Source of the DNA: Gemmatimonadota bacterium
GTDB taxonomy: Bacteria; Latescibacterota; UBA2968
DNA length: 47,473 bases
NCBI GenBank assembly: GCA_026705765.1
Contig: JAPPAB010000102.1
Location: 1-47,473 of the forward strand
Direction of reading: 5' to 3'
Below the pieces are notes generated by a model that saw nothing but the letters and a program-made list of their open reading frames with translations, did no database searches and was not told where the DNA came from. The stretch's first letter is position 1, and each line of letters begins with the position of its first letter. The translations under genes were made by a program, and so were the position numbers. This document shows positions 8,150 to 16,762 of this stretch, in pieces.

Positions 8150-9310
8150 ATGATTGATTGGTCAACAGAAACCGTAGAAAGTTGTTTGGAGAGTCTTTCT
8201 TTCCGCAAGATACCGAAGGTTCTGGCACGGGACTACAAACCATCAGGTAGCTATCCAATTATCGATCAAGGACAGAATTTGATTGCAGGATGGACCGACG
8301 ATGACAGCGTCTTGATTTCGATAGACCTTCCAATAGTGATCTTTGGGGATCATACCCGTGTGTTCAAATATATAGATTTTCCTTTCGTTAGAGGTGCCGA
8401 CGGGACACAACTACTGAAGCCCAAAGCTGGGATTGAACCATTGTTCTTCTACTATGCTTGTAGAGCGATCAATCTACCAAGTCGGGGATATAATAGACAC
8501 TTCAAAGCACTAAAAGAAAAAAATATTCCAATACCACCAATCGGCGAACAGCGCAATATTGCACGGATACTCCGGCGGATCGATGATGCTATTTCGCTCC
8601 AGGATGAACAGCTTCAAGTGGCTACAGATCTAAAACGATCCACAATGCATACGCTCTTCACGCGGGGCCTGCGAGGCGAGGCGCAAAAGGAAACTGAGAT
8701 CGGGCTTATACCGGAAAGTTGGAAGGTTTCAACATTGGGAGAAGTCGCGCAGCTCAAACGCGGACGCTTTATGCACCGTCCGAGGAACGAACCGCGCTTT
8801 TATGGTGGCGCGATGCCGTTTGTCCAAACTGGAGATGTCGTCCGGTCCGGTGGCCGTATCCGCGAATTTGTCCAAACACTCAACGAAGATGGCGTTGCAA
8901 TAAGTCGCGTTTTTCCTGCGGGAACAATTCTCATCACGATCGCCGCAAACATTGGATTTACAGGGGTTTTACAGTTCGACAGTGCTTGTCCTGATAGCCT
9001 CATTGCAATAACGCCAAATCATTCACTTAATGCCGAGTTTCTAGAATACTTTCTGCAAACTCAACAAAAAAAAATGGATGAACTCGCTCCAAAAGGAACG
9101 CAAAAGAATATCAACATTCAGTTTCTCACACCTTGGCCAGTTGTTATTCCCCCCAAAGACGAACAGCGGGAGATCATTACCATTCTCAACGTCATCAATA
9201 ACAAGATTGATCTACATCGAAAGAAACGTGCGGTGCTTGACGATTTGTTTAAGGCACTGTTGCACAAGCTGATGACGGGGGAGATACGGGTGGGGAGCCT
9301 AGACTCATGA
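8150..9310 (+). CDS. hsdS: Type I restriction-modification specificity subunit
   Basis: The 386-residue protein has two target-recognition domains, each followed by a conserved helical spacer. The first half ends in PIPPIGEQRNIARILRRID, and the second starts with GLIPESWKVSTLGEVAQLK and ends in VIPPKDEQREIITILNVIN. The spacers set the distance between the two halves of the recognised DNA sequence, and the target domains choose the bases. The ribosome site AAAGGA precedes ATG 8150. The N-terminus lacks the usual W-x-LG opening and goes quickly into a target-domain-like segment. The gene lies between the retropepsin gene and the RES-domain gene. Confidence 0.93.
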   Translation: MIDWSTETVESCLESLSFRKIPKVLARDYKPSGSYPIIDQGQNLIAGWTDDDSVLISIDLPIVIFGDHTRVFKYIDFPFVRGADGTQLLKPKAGIEPLFFYYACRAINLPSRGYNRHFKALKEKNIPIPPIGEQRNIARILRRIDDAISLQDEQLQVATDLKRSTMHTLFTRGLRGEAQKETEIGLIPESWKVSTLGEVAQLKRGRFMHRPRNEPRFYGGAMPFVQTGDVVRSGGRIREFVQTLNEDGVAISRVFPAGTILITIAANIGFTGVLQFDSACPDSLIAITPNHSLNAEFLEYFLQTQQKKMDELAPKGTQKNINIQFLTPWPVVIPPKDEQREIITILNVINNKIDLHRKKRAVLDDLFKALLHKLMTGEIRVGSLDS

Positions 9311-9334
9311 CGGCTACTTCAGCGGAGGAATAGT

Positions 9335-10330
9335 ATGCGAGAGTTCATAGAACAGCTCAATCAAGCGATGGAGCAGGCTCGGTTCGAAATGAGAAACTCA
9401 CTTGAGGCCGTCCAGGCGGAACTGAACTCAAAGTTCCTTCCGTACGTGGACGTGCGCGAACTGCACCAGCGCATCTCCGACTTCAGGAAGCTCAACTTCG
9501 GCTTGCTTTCGTATAGAGACATGGTACAAGCCATTCAGCAGGTCGTCATGTTCGACACGCCGAACGGAACGATCAGTGTGCTGCAGCCTGTGAGCGGCCA
9601 GTATCCTGCGGGAGCCCGTTTCTACCGGGTCAGGGGCATTGCCAAGGACGATCACACGATTCCCTTGAGATCAATGTCGAAGATCGATGACTGCTGGGAG
9701 CCGCCTCGGGAGGTTGTACCAATCGGGAGGTTGAACAAGGAACACGAACCACTCCTCTATACCTCGCCAATCGACCCGCGCGTGGCTATTGACGAACTTA
9801 AGGTCCCCGACGGAGAATGGTTCAGTCTGATCGTGTACGAGGCAGTCGAGGACGTGAACGTGACGATTATCGGCAGGCAGCCCGACACAGAAGGTATCGA
9901 CGACACCGACGCGCTGAAGGTTGAGATGCTCCAAGGGTTTCTGCGTGATGAGTTCACCCGTGATGTAGGTACGGGCACTGAGTATCTTTACCGGATTTCG
10001 GAGATCATTGCAAAGAACTACTTCGATCTCCCGCCCGCGATGCAGGACGCCTGGTGCTACCCGTCAATAGTGGACAAGAACAAATTCAACGTCGCATTCC
10101 GCCCTAATACACGCACGAAGCTGCGGCTGATCGGCGTGGAGATAGCCAAGGTCATCAGGATGGCGAACGGGGAACCCGCGCTTGAGGTGGTCCTAGTGGC
10201 CAAGGGGAACGAAGGCAGCGATGACCTCGACTACTTCCAAATCGGCTCTCCCGAACAGCGGGAGTTGTTCCCCTGGATCACCAAGAACAAGCCTGCCGGT
10301 GCCCCGGATGGCTCTGGGGTTCCGTCATGA
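9335..10330 (+). CDS. RES-domain-like protein (possible NAD-consuming toxin)
   Basis: In this 331-residue protein, residues 95-175 fit the RES domain pattern: YRVR (97-100), WEPP then GRLN (131-134), LYTS (141-144) and AIDE (151-154). These supply the Arg, Tyr, Glu and Ser positions known from RES toxins such as ParT and MbcT, which degrade NAD or ADP-ribosylate targets. The N-terminal 90 residues are helical, and residues 190-320 form an extra domain I do not recognise. It follows hsdS by 24 bases with the site GGAGG and looks co-transcribed with the restriction genes. No cognate Xre antitoxin is adjacent. A role as an abortive-infection effector triggered in the island is inference. Confidence 0.68.
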   Translation: MREFIEQLNQAMEQARFEMRNSLEAVQAELNSKFLPYVDVRELHQRISDFRKLNFGLLSYRDMVQAIQQVVMFDTPNGTISVLQPVSGQYPAGARFYRVRGIAKDDHTIPLRSMSKIDDCWEPPREVVPIGRLNKEHEPLLYTSPIDPRVAIDELKVPDGEWFSLIVYEAVEDVNVTIIGRQPDTEGIDDTDALKVEMLQGFLRDEFTRDVGTGTEYLYRISEIIAKNYFDLPPAMQDAWCYPSIVDKNKFNVAFRPNTRTKLRLIGVEIAKVIRMANGEPALEVVLVAKGNEGSDDLDYFQIGSPEQRELFPWITKNKPAGAPDGSGVPS

Positions 10331-10425
10331 TCCCCAAGGAATGCAAGCGACTGGCCGCGCTGAACTTTCCCATCGCCGAGGTATTACGGCACATAGTGCG
10401 GGAGAACTCGTTTGATCATGACTGA
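10327..10425 (+). pseudogene. N-terminal stump of a DUF1156-type DNA methylase
   Basis: A 32-codon frame overlaps the RES gene stop (ATGA). It starts MIPKECKRLAALNFPIAEVL and continues with RHIVRENS, which closely resembles the conserved start of DUF1156 domain methylases of phage-defence islands (there MIPKECKRLAEVDFPI and RHAAREKS). It ends at TGA 10423-10425 after DHD. The remaining 900 or so residues are absent. Confidence 0.72.
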
Positions 10426-10494
10426 ATGAACCGCTGCGCCTACATCTTTCTCGACGAGTCTGGAAACTTCGACTTCAGCGTCAATGGAACCCGC
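10426..10494 (+). pseudogene. N-terminal stump of a DUF3800 gene
   Basis: Starting at ATG 10426 the translation RCAYIFLDESGNFDFSVNGT matches the start of the intact DUF3800 protein at 11724 at all but about one position. The bases differ at many third positions, so this is a diverged relative, not a fresh copy. At about 10494 similarity ends and the sequence joins the HEPN fragment. Confidence 0.8.
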
Positions 10495-10837
10495 CATGAA
10501 TGCCCTTGGTCGTCTTCACATGCGTTCGCTCAGAGACAAGGTAAAGTATCGGGCTCAAGTCTTGACTGAAAAGATCGGAGATAAGATTCCGGATATCGAC
10601 ATAGTAATAGATGAGGCGGTCAAATACCGGAATTACCTTGTTCATGGGAGTGGAACTGATGTGGACCCTGATGTAGCGCGTTTTTTTGCAGACACGCTGG
10701 AGTTCGTATTTGCTGGCTCCGACTTAGTGGAATCGGGATGGGACATCAGGTATTGGTGCGATACTCGCCTGCCCTCATCGCATCCTTTTGCTGCCTATCT
10801 TGGGTCATACACCGAGCGTTTGGCGCGGATGAAGTAG
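10495..10837 (+). pseudogene. C-terminal part of a HEPN-domain protein
   Basis: An open frame (from ATG 10484, ending TAG 10837) encodes a helical segment with RNYLVH, the Rx4H signature of HEPN ribonucleases, near the middle (KYRNYLVHGSG), followed by FFADTLEFVFAGSDLVE and then SGW. That arrangement resembles the C-terminal HEPN of ApeA-like abortive-infection proteins. The N-terminal sensor part is missing, and the 5' end is fused to the DUF3800 stump. A short HEPN could still be produced from ATG 10484 or 10496, so some activity is not excluded. Confidence 0.62.
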
Positions 10838-11078
10838 GTGGAAGATTTCCGCGACAGCGTCGCGGATTTTGCCCAAACCGTCGAGAGAGAAGATTCAATA
10901 GATACTGTCTGTTAAATCTACTAAATACGCTGAGATTTCGCAGACACTGTCTGCAAAATTGGCGTACTTAGCATTTGTTGACGAAATTCCTGCAATTGGA
11001 CCGACACCGTCGGACGAATCTATTTCTCTGCTATCAGTCGCATTGCATCTCATGGAAGACGCAATTATGGAGAAATGA
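10838..11078 (+). pseudogene. Small frameshifted gene downstream of the HEPN fragment
   Basis: Beginning with GTG directly after the HEPN stop, frame 1 reads VEDFRDSVADFAQTVERED and ends at TAA 10913-10915. The +1 frame then continues smoothly as VKSTKYAEISQTLSAKLAYL and later SLLSVALHLMEDAIMEK, ending at TGA 11076-11078. Together they give a plausible protein of about 80 residues broken by one base change near 10905-10915. I do not recognise the family. Its place next to a HEPN gene would suit an antitoxin, which is inference. Confidence 0.5.
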
Positions 11079-11110
11079 ACCTGTAGTATGACCCAGATTA
11101 GGATATGGCC

Positions 11111-11471
11111 ATGACCCTTGATGAAATCTCAGCGTTAGCCCAAACCGGTGAATCCGAAACGCTGGAGTTCAAGCGCACGACAGGAACTCGGCGGGAAGCG
11201 CGCTGGAAACGCCTGTGAGACTGCGACTGGCTTATTCTGGCTTATTCGACTGCCTACTCACCTGGATTCGGAGAACAGGGTCGCAACTTATTGTCGAGCG
11301 GGCAGTTTGACCATTCAGGACTTTGAGCACCTTTGTTCTGACGTCTCCCAGCGTCAAGTGCGGAGAGTGCTGGAGGGATTGGTGAACAGCCGGCTCGTCG
11401 AGTCTACAGGACCTGGGGGCACGCGCGGAATCGGACTGATACATGTTCGGGGGCGCAATGGAGCGCAATAG
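11111..11471 (+). pseudogene. Broken AlbA_2 (Schlafen-type) regulator
   Basis: The N-terminal frame (ATG 11111, stop TGA 11218) reads MTLDEISALAQTGESETLEF and then KRTTGTRREA, the typical start of AlbA_2 / divergent AAA-4 proteins. The C-terminal piece lies in another frame, about 11240-11471, and reads as a winged helix (SLTIQDFEHLCSDVSQRQVR and then VLEGLVNSRLVESTG), as found at the end of such proteins. Some 300-400 residues between them are deleted. The 3' end runs into the first 11-bp tandem array. Confidence 0.7.
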
Positions 11472-11503
11472 GGGCGTAATAAGGGCGTAATAGGGGCGCA
11501 ATA
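11450..11503. repeat. 11-bp tandem array, type 1 (GGGGCGYAATA)
   Basis: Units of the form GGGGCGCAATG, GAGCGCAATA (one base short), GGGGCGTAATA, AGGGCGTAATA and GGGGCGCAATA stand head to tail at the 3' end of the broken AlbA_2 gene. The DNA between this and the next array (11504-11597) has no recognisable gene. Confidence 0.85.
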
Positions 11504-11597
11504 GAACTGAAACAAGTCCAACGGACCGCGGCAGAAGAATAGTGGACTGATGTATATTGGACTGACATGCAGATAGTCTGGAGACAGGAGCACTATT

Positions 11598-11674
11598 GGG
11601 GTCTCATTAGGGTCTTATTAGGGTCTTATTGGGGTCTTATTGGGGTCTTATTGGGGTCTTATTGGGGTCTTATT
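11598..11674. repeat. 11-bp tandem array, type 2 (GGGGTCTTATT), seven units
   Basis: Seven exact 11-base units: one GGGGTCTCATT, two AGGGTCTTATT and four GGGGTCTTATT. The array ends 50 bases before the DUF3800 start. The spacing of about one helical turn puts every G-run on the same face of the DNA. Being identical and tandem, the array should be prone to copy-number slippage. Confidence 0.93.
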
Positions 11675-11723
11675 TCGCCTTAACGCTCCCAGATAGAGAA
11701 AGAAAATCCGTATAGGAGAGGAC

Positions 11724-12386
11724 GTGGAGACCCGTTGCGCCTATATTTTTCTTGATGAAGCCGGAAATTTCGATTTCAGCGTTAATGGAACCCGCTATTT
11801 CGTCCTGACCAGCGTCAGCATGAGGAGACCCTTTGGGTGGTGTCAACTGATTGACGATTACAAGTACGACTGCATAGAATACGGTTTGAAGAACGAATAC
11901 TTCCACTGCGCCGATGACAACAAACATGTGCGGGGCAAAGTATTTGATATCATCGGCAACCATCTCAATAGCTTATGTATTGACTGCCTGGTGGTCGAGA
12001 AGGCCAAAACCAGCCCAACGTTACGAGAAGACAGGCATTTCTATCCGGAAATGTTGGGCCATCTACTGGAGTTTGTGCTGCCCAAGGAGTTCGCGGTGAA
12101 TACTCATGAAATCATTGTCATTACCGATACTATACCAGTGAACAAGCGGCGAAAGGCCATTGAGAAGGGTATTCAACTTGCGCTAACCGAAAAATTGTCC
12201 CCTGACATAAAGTACCGCATTCTCCATCATGACTCCCGTTCCCACTATGGGTTGCAGGTCGCCGACTACTGTTGCTGGGCTGTGTATCGGAAATTACAGA
12301 CCGGAGAAACAACATGGTTCGACCAAATTCGGAAAGCAGTGCGTAGTCAGTTGGACATCTTTCGGGACGAGACGCGGTACTACTGA
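11724..12386 (+). CDS. DUF3800 domain protein
   Basis: The 220-residue protein begins at GTG 11724 after AGGAGAGGAC. It carries the DUF3800 pattern: YIFLDEAGNF at the start with acidic residues of an RNase H-like fold, TDTIPVNKRR in the middle and HHDSRSHYGLQVADYCCWAV near the end, where the Asp in VADY is a conserved acidic position. DUF3800 proteins are common in defence islands and on mobile elements and are suspected nucleases or nucleic-acid processing proteins; no activity is established to my knowledge. A stump of a related gene lies 1.3 kb upstream. It stands between the 11-bp array and stem-loop element A. Confidence 0.85.
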   Translation: METRCAYIFLDEAGNFDFSVNGTRYFVLTSVSMRRPFGWCQLIDDYKYDCIEYGLKNEYFHCADDNKHVRGKVFDIIGNHLNSLCIDCLVVEKAKTSPTLREDRHFYPEMLGHLLEFVLPKEFAVNTHEIIVITDTIPVNKRRKAIEKGIQLALTEKLSPDIKYRILHHDSRSHYGLQVADYCCWAVYRKLQTGETTWFDQIRKAVRSQLDIFRDETRYY

Positions 12387-12401
12387 TGTATTCGTTGGCC
12401 C

Positions 12402-12497
12402 AAAAAAATGACCCCCCCGACTACTCCGCTACAGGAGAGGGCCCCTTGGGCTCTTGTCATCGGGGGGGAACCTTTTGTCGTCGGGCTGAATGAATCA
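12402..12497. repeat. Branched stem-loop element, copy A
   Basis: The outer stem is CCCCCCCGA (12412-12420) with TCGGGGGGG (12460-12468). Inside are a CTCC/GGAG hairpin (12424-12427 with 12434-12437) and a GGGCCC-CTT-GGGCTC hairpin. A run of seven A on the left means that, read on the - strand, the stem is followed by a U-tract, as in an intrinsic terminator. About 75 percent of bases match copy B at 15908-16001, and the stems are kept by paired changes. No - strand gene ends here. Confidence 0.8.
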
Positions 12498-12593
12498 TAT
12501 CGAACTCATCCCGGGCACCCGACAAAACAAATATGAGCAGGCACATCGCCCGTGTCAACCCCAAAAATGCGTTCAAACTCTGGAAACCACAAC

Positions 12594-15539
12594 ATGACCG
12601 ACCTAAAAATCACAGAGGCTGGCACTGTCCAGTTCCCCATGGTTCGCCACGCAGCCGAGATCGGTTGGACCGCGATCTCGCCCAGTGATGCCAGACAGAA
12701 GCGCGGCGATGAAGCGGAGATGCTATTTCGTGACGAACTCGAAGCAAAGCTCGCCGAGTTCAATCCGTGGATGTCTGCTGACACCATCCGTCAGATCATT
12801 GAGCGGATAGAGGCGATTCCACCGACGATTGAGGGAAATCGCGAGATGCTCAATTGGCTACGCGGTGAGCGGCAATGGTATGATGAGTCTGAAAACCGAC
12901 AACGGCATGTCCAGTTCATCGATTTTGAGCATCCAGCCAACAATATTTTTCACGTCACATGGGAATGGAAGATCAAACCTCCATCCCGTAAGGGCAACCG
13001 GGCAGACGTAATGTTTGTCATCAACGGCATACCAGTGGCCATTGTCGAACACAAGAACCCGAAGACCGCCAATGCCATTGAACGGGGTATCACCCAACTG
13101 CGACGCTATGAAATGGAGACGCCTGAGTTGATGGGAATGGCGCAACTCTTCAACGTCACGCATCTCCTCGAATACTGGTACGGTGTCACCTGGAACACCT
13201 CGCGTCGCTTCATGGCTCGCTGGAAGGAACGCCCTGATGAGACCTATCGCTTCGCTGTACAGTCCTTCTTTGAGCCAACAGATTTTCTACGCACGCTACG
13301 CGACTGGATACTTTTCTATGTAGAAGATGGCGAGACTCGAAAGACTGTACTGCGCCAGCATCAACGCCGCGCAATCGACCGCATTCTCGAACGCTGTGCC
13401 GAACCATCCAGGCGTCGCGGGTTGATATGGCATACCCAGGGATCCGGCAAAACCTTTACACTACTCACCGCCGCACGCCTGATTCTGGAACACAAGGAAC
13501 GGTTCCACACGCCAACCGTGGTGGTAGTCGTAGATCGCAGAGAACTCGAAGGACAACTCAAGGAATGGGTTGAACGCCTGCTCGGTGAAATGCAACAACA
13601 GGACATCGCGGTATGGCGTGCAAACTCCAGAGACGACCTCCGAAACCTGCTCAAAACCGACAAACGCGGCTTGATCCTGTCCATGATCCACAAATTTGAG
13701 GGCATTGAGCGGAATGCCAACACCCGCGACAACATCTATGTTTTCATAGACGAGGCACACCGCTCAGTCGCCAAAGACCTCGGCACGTATCTGATGGCGG
13801 CGGTACCAAATGCCACTATCATCGGTTTTACCGGTACACCGATAGCCAGGACAGAGTATGGGGCAGGTACCTTCATGATCTTCGGTGCCGATGACGAGCA
13901 AGGCTATCTCGATAAGTATTCGATCAGTGAGTCTATTGAAGACGAAACAACGCTACCGATCCGCCATACCATGGCACCAAGTGAAATGACTGTGCCAACT
14001 GAGCAACTCGACAAGGAATTCTTTGAACTTGCTCAAGCCGAAGGCGTTACCGATGTCGATGAACTCAATAAGGTCCTCGACCAGGCCGTGGGCTTACGCA
14101 CCTTCCTGACCGCCGATGACCGCATCGAGAAGATCGCCAAATACGTAGCTGAGCACTTTGTGGAAAACGTAGTTCCACTCGGCTACAAAGCATTTCTCGT
14201 GGGCGTGAACCGCGAAGCCTGCGCCAAATACAAACGCGCACTCGACAAACTCCTGCCATCCGACTGGACGGCACCTGTTTATACAGAGAATACTTCCGAT
14301 ATCATCGACCGCCCACTCGTTGCGGAACTTCAACTCACTGAGGATCAAGAGGCGGACACGCGCCGCCTGTTCAAGAAGGCGGAAGAGAACCCAAAGATTC
14401 TCATTGTGACCGACAAGTTACTGACAGGCTACGACGCACCCCTTCTCTATTGCATGTATCTCGACAAGCCAATGCGCGATCACGTCCTCTTACAGGCTAT
14501 CGCACGCGTGAACCGCCCGCATGTAGATGCAAACGGCACCCGCAAACCCAGTGGCCTCATTGTCGATTTCGTCGGCGTACTCCGCGAACTGAGAAAAGCA
14601 TTGCGATTCGACTCATCCGACGTCAGCGGTGTGATTGAGGATCTCGGTATGCTGTTGGATAGCTTTCTGGACAAGATCGAAAAGGCGAAAACGGACTACC
14701 TCACTGTCCGGGAAAATGGCAGCGCAGACGAGCATCTCGAATGGATTATCTATGGACGTTTCTTAGACGTAGAGTCGCGCAAAGCATTCTGCGAAGCATA
14801 CAAGGATATTGAGGCACTCTGGGAGATTTTGTCACCTTCGCCAGACCTGCGCGACCACATCGGCACCTATAAGCAACTCGCTAATCTTTATTCAGCCGTA
14901 CGCAATGCCTATACTACCAGCACTACCCCCGTGATAGACTTAGCCAACAAGACACGCGCCCTGGTCCAGGACAGCGCTACCCAGGAAGGTCTCGGCTACC
15001 TGACAAAGACAGCGACATTCGACGTAAACACGCTCAAAACACTCCAAAACGAATCTGGCTTACACGAAGCCAAAGTGTTCAACCTCGTGCGCGGCTTGCG
15101 GCAAGAAGTCGAACAGGAATCGGAAATGGCGTCTGTTCTGCTACCTTTGAAAGAACGCGCTGAACGCATTTTGGATGATTTGGAAAATCGCAAAATAACC
15201 GCACTCGCGGCGATGGATCAGTTAGATGCCCTTGCAAAAGAAAAAGAGGAAGCTATCGAGGCCGCGCAGAACAGCGGACTTTCGCCGCGTGCATTCGGTA
15301 TTCATTTGGCACTAAAGAACGATCCGAATATAGAGGCTGTCGGCATATCGACATTGAACGTGGCACAGGAAGTGGAAACGCTTCTCAACCGTTTTCCCAA
15401 CGCGGCTGTCAACGCCGACGAACAACGGCGACTACGTGCGGCTCTCTATCTCCCGCTACTAAAACTGGACAAAGACGAGCGCAGCCGCGCTGTAGATCGC
15501 GTCCTTTCGATTCTTCTGGACACAGACACCGATGTTTAA
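12594..15539 (+). CDS. hsdR: Type I restriction endonuclease, motor subunit
   Basis: The 981-residue DNA translocase and nuclease subunit is complete. The N-terminal nuclease has the PD-(D/E)xK pattern, with Asp138 and Glu152-x-Lys154 in [12 protein letters not shown]. The helicase part shows Walker A TQGSGKT (281-287), the DEAH box (386-389) in VFIDEAHRS, the motif III-like IIGFTGTPI and later helicase motifs ([17 protein letters not shown]). The C-terminal 300 residues are helical. It would cut DNA that HsdM/HsdS find unmethylated. A GTG at 12552 gives 14 more residues, but family members begin at the equivalent of [10 protein letters not shown], so ATG 12594 is chosen; neither has a strong ribosome site. 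It is separated from hsdMS by 3.3 kb of other genes and remnants. Confidence 0.94.
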   Translation: MTDLKITEAGTVQFPMVRHAAEIGWTAISPSDARQKRGDEAEMLFRDELEAKLAEFNPWMSADTIRQIIERIEAIPPTIEGNREMLNWLRGERQWYDESENRQRHVQFIDFEHPANNIFHVTWEWKIKPPSRKGNRADVMFVINGIPVAIVEHKNPKTANAIERGITQLRRYEMETPELMGMAQLFNVTHLLEYWYGVTWNTSRRFMARWKERPDETYRFAVQSFFEPTDFLRTLRDWILFYVEDGETRKTVLRQHQRRAIDRILERCAEPSRRRGLIWHTQGSGKTFTLLTAARLILEHKERFHTPTVVVVVDRRELEGQLKEWVERLLGEMQQQDIAVWRANSRDDLRNLLKTDKRGLILSMIHKFEGIERNANTRDNIYVFIDEAHRSVAKDLGTYLMAAVPNATIIGFTGTPIARTEYGAGTFMIFGADDEQGYLDKYSISESIEDETTLPIRHTMAPSEMTVPTEQLDKEFFELAQAEGVTDVDELNKVLDQAVGLRTFLTADDRIEKIAKYVAEHFVENVVPLGYKAFLVGVNREACAKYKRALDKLLPSDWTAPVYTENTSDIIDRPLVAELQLTEDQEADTRRLFKKAEENPKILIVTDKLLTGYDAPLLYCMYLDKPMRDHVLLQAIARVNRPHVDANGTRKPSGLIVDFVGVLRELRKALRFDSSDVSGVIEDLGMLLDSFLDKIEKAKTDYLTVRENGSADEHLEWIIYGRFLDVESRKAFCEAYKDIEALWEILSPSPDLRDHIGTYKQLANLYSAVRNAYTTSTTPVIDLANKTRALVQDSATQEGLGYLTKTATFDVNTLKTLQNESGLHEAKVFNLVRGLRQEVEQESEMASVLLPLKERAERILDDLENRKITALAAMDQLDALAKEKEEAIEAAQNSGLSPRAFGIHLALKNDPNIEAVGISTLNVAQEVETLLNRFPNAAVNADEQRRLRAALYLPLLKLDKDERSRAVDRVLSILLDTDTDV

Positions 15540-15825
15540 TGAACGGCGCAAGGTCATCCGCGACCGCGTCGAATACTGGGCGCGGCGATTAAACGTAAGT
15601 CCTCGACATGTTCGCGTTCAACACATGACCCGGAAGTGGGGTTCCTGCTCAACATCCGGGATCATCACACTCGCCATTGATCTGGCTGATCGAGAAGAGG
15701 GATTTCAGGACTTCGTCATCGCGCACGAGTTGTTGCACCTCCGTGTTCCCAACCACGGAAGATTATTTAAGGCATTGATGACCGTTCATGTACCTGATTG
15801 GAAGAAGTACAACATCACAAGATAG
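15532..15825 (+). CDS. YgjP/DUF45-type zinc metallopeptidase
   Basis: The 97-residue protein overlaps the end of hsdR by 8 bases, so it is translationally coupled. It has the DUF45 (YgjP-like, M48-related) pattern: [10 protein letters not shown], then the zinc site HELLH (residues 65-69) and a third ligand candidate His75 in VPNHG. It lacks the long N-terminal part of YgjP and corresponds to the short form. Small DUF45 genes next to hsdR are a recurring arrangement in type I loci. The peptidase could process HsdR, but this is not proven. No membrane segment is seen. Confidence 0.85.
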   Translation: MFNERRKVIRDRVEYWARRLNVSPRHVRVQHMTRKWGSCSTSGIITLAIDLADREEGFQDFVIAHELLHLRVPNHGRLFKALMTVHVPDWKKYNITR

Positions 15826-15860
15826 AGCACTGTCTTCAGTTCAATTGTATGCCCCTATAG

Positions 15861-15886
15861 ATTGCGGCTCAAAACCATGCCGCAAT
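15861..15886. terminator. Hairpin downstream of the hsdR operon
   Basis: A perfect 8-bp inverted repeat ATTGCGGC (15861-15868) and GCCGCAAT (15879-15886) with a 10-base loop lies 36 bases after the metallopeptidase stop. There is no U-run on the + strand, so it is only a weak terminator candidate, or a site for another factor. Confidence 0.45.
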
Positions 15887-15907
15887 GACGATTGTAAAAT
15901 TAATGTG

Positions 15908-16001
15908 AAAAAATGACCCCCCCGACTACTCCATAATGGAGAGAACCCCTTGGGTTCTTGTCATCGGGGGGAACCTTTTATCCATCAGGCTGGATGAACC
16001 A
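15908..16001 (-). terminator. Branched stem-loop element, copy B (terminator-like)
   Basis: Same architecture as copy A: seven C (15917-15923) plus GA pair with TC plus six G (15964-15971). Inside are the hairpins CTCCAT/ATGGAG and GAACCC-CTT-GGGTTC. On the - strand the stem is followed by TCATTTTTT. It begins six bases after the PhyH stop at 16007, so it probably ends transcription of the 21592-16007 operon. Confidence 0.72.
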
Positions 16002-16006
16002 AATCT

Positions 16007-16753
16007 CTAAACCGCCATAGCCTCTTCTTTGAGATCATTCAACCCTTCAAACTCGCGCCAGATATCGGCCATAGCATCCGTGCTATTTTCTCTCGAGTTG
16101 ACGTGTCGGGGTCTGAAAATCACGGCATAACGGATATCGGGCGAATGATTTGGGCCCCCATTGTGATACATCTGGTGATGGCAGATCACGGCATCGCCCG
16201 CTTCGCCCATAAACTGAATCGGACCATGCGGCAAATCGATATCGGGAATCCGGCGATTGGCCTTTGCTGTCTCCACATAATTGGGATCTTTTTGAAACGC
16301 CGCCTCATAAGCGCGATGAGACCCCGGCCAAAAACAGAAATTGCCCATAAATGGTCGCGGAACATCGTGAACCAGAATCACAACCAGCAGCGTCATACCG
16401 CGACTCAGCAACCCATCCTTCAGCTTCCCACCCAAATCCAGATGCCCTCGCGTCAGCGGACGCTCCTCTGCATCGGGAAAATTGAGCTTCACATTGCCTC
16501 CCTGCGGCGGAATCAACTGCCCCTCTCCCACAACTGACTCGCACAGACCCCAAAGCGGCGATCTATTAAACAAATCTGTAATCACCGGCTCATTGCTCAA
16601 CCCCGGATTTTGTCCCTGTTGCATCACGCGATAACGCATATGCCGATTAATAGCCTTGCGCGCTTGATCGGCCATCAACTTTGGCACAGCACCTCGCACA
16701 AGCACATATCCCTCTTCGAAAAACTGCTGCTTTTGAGCTTTGGTCATCTGCAT
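16007..16753 (-). CDS. PhyH-family Fe(II)/2-oxoglutarate dioxygenase
   Basis: The 248-residue protein has the phytanoyl-CoA dioxygenase fold. The HxD metal pair is in RGHLDLGG, a PGSHR turn follows, and the distal His and Arg are in HHQMYHNGGPN and then IRYAVIFRPRH. The family hydroxylates a substrate with oxygen and 2-oxoglutarate; the substrate cannot be read from sequence. The start ATG 16753 follows AGGAGG. It is the last gene of the operon with a dehydrogenase (9-base gap), a symporter and a DUF6785-like membrane protein, which suggests catabolism of an imported compound. Confidence 0.87.
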   Translation of the reverse strand: MQMTKAQKQQFFEEGYVLVRGAVPKLMADQARKAINRHMRYRVMQQGQNPGLSNEPVITDLFNRSPLWGLCESVVGEGQLIPPQGGNVKLNFPDAEERPLTRGHLDLGGKLKDGLLSRGMTLLVVILVHDVPRPFMGNFCFWPGSHRAYEAAFQKDPNYVETAKANRRIPDIDLPHGPIQFMGEAGDAVICHHQMYHNGGPNHSPDIRYAVIFRPRHVNSRENSTDAMADIWREFEGLNDLKEEAMAV

Positions 16754-16762
16754 GGCAACCTC

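Noticed and set aside
10838-11078. Three short palindromes built around GACANNGTC, thought to be repeated operators or hairpins
   Set aside because: They fall in a frame that reads as protein (codons for DSV, TLS and TPS), so they are more simply explained by coding sequence.
11450-11674. The tandem arrays as a CRISPR array
   Set aside because: Units are 11 bases, directly adjacent and without spacers; no cas gene is present.
12528-12600. Short frame beginning [17 protein letters not shown] just before hsdR
   Set aside because: It overlaps the hsdR start in another frame, has no ribosome site and no recognised similarity.
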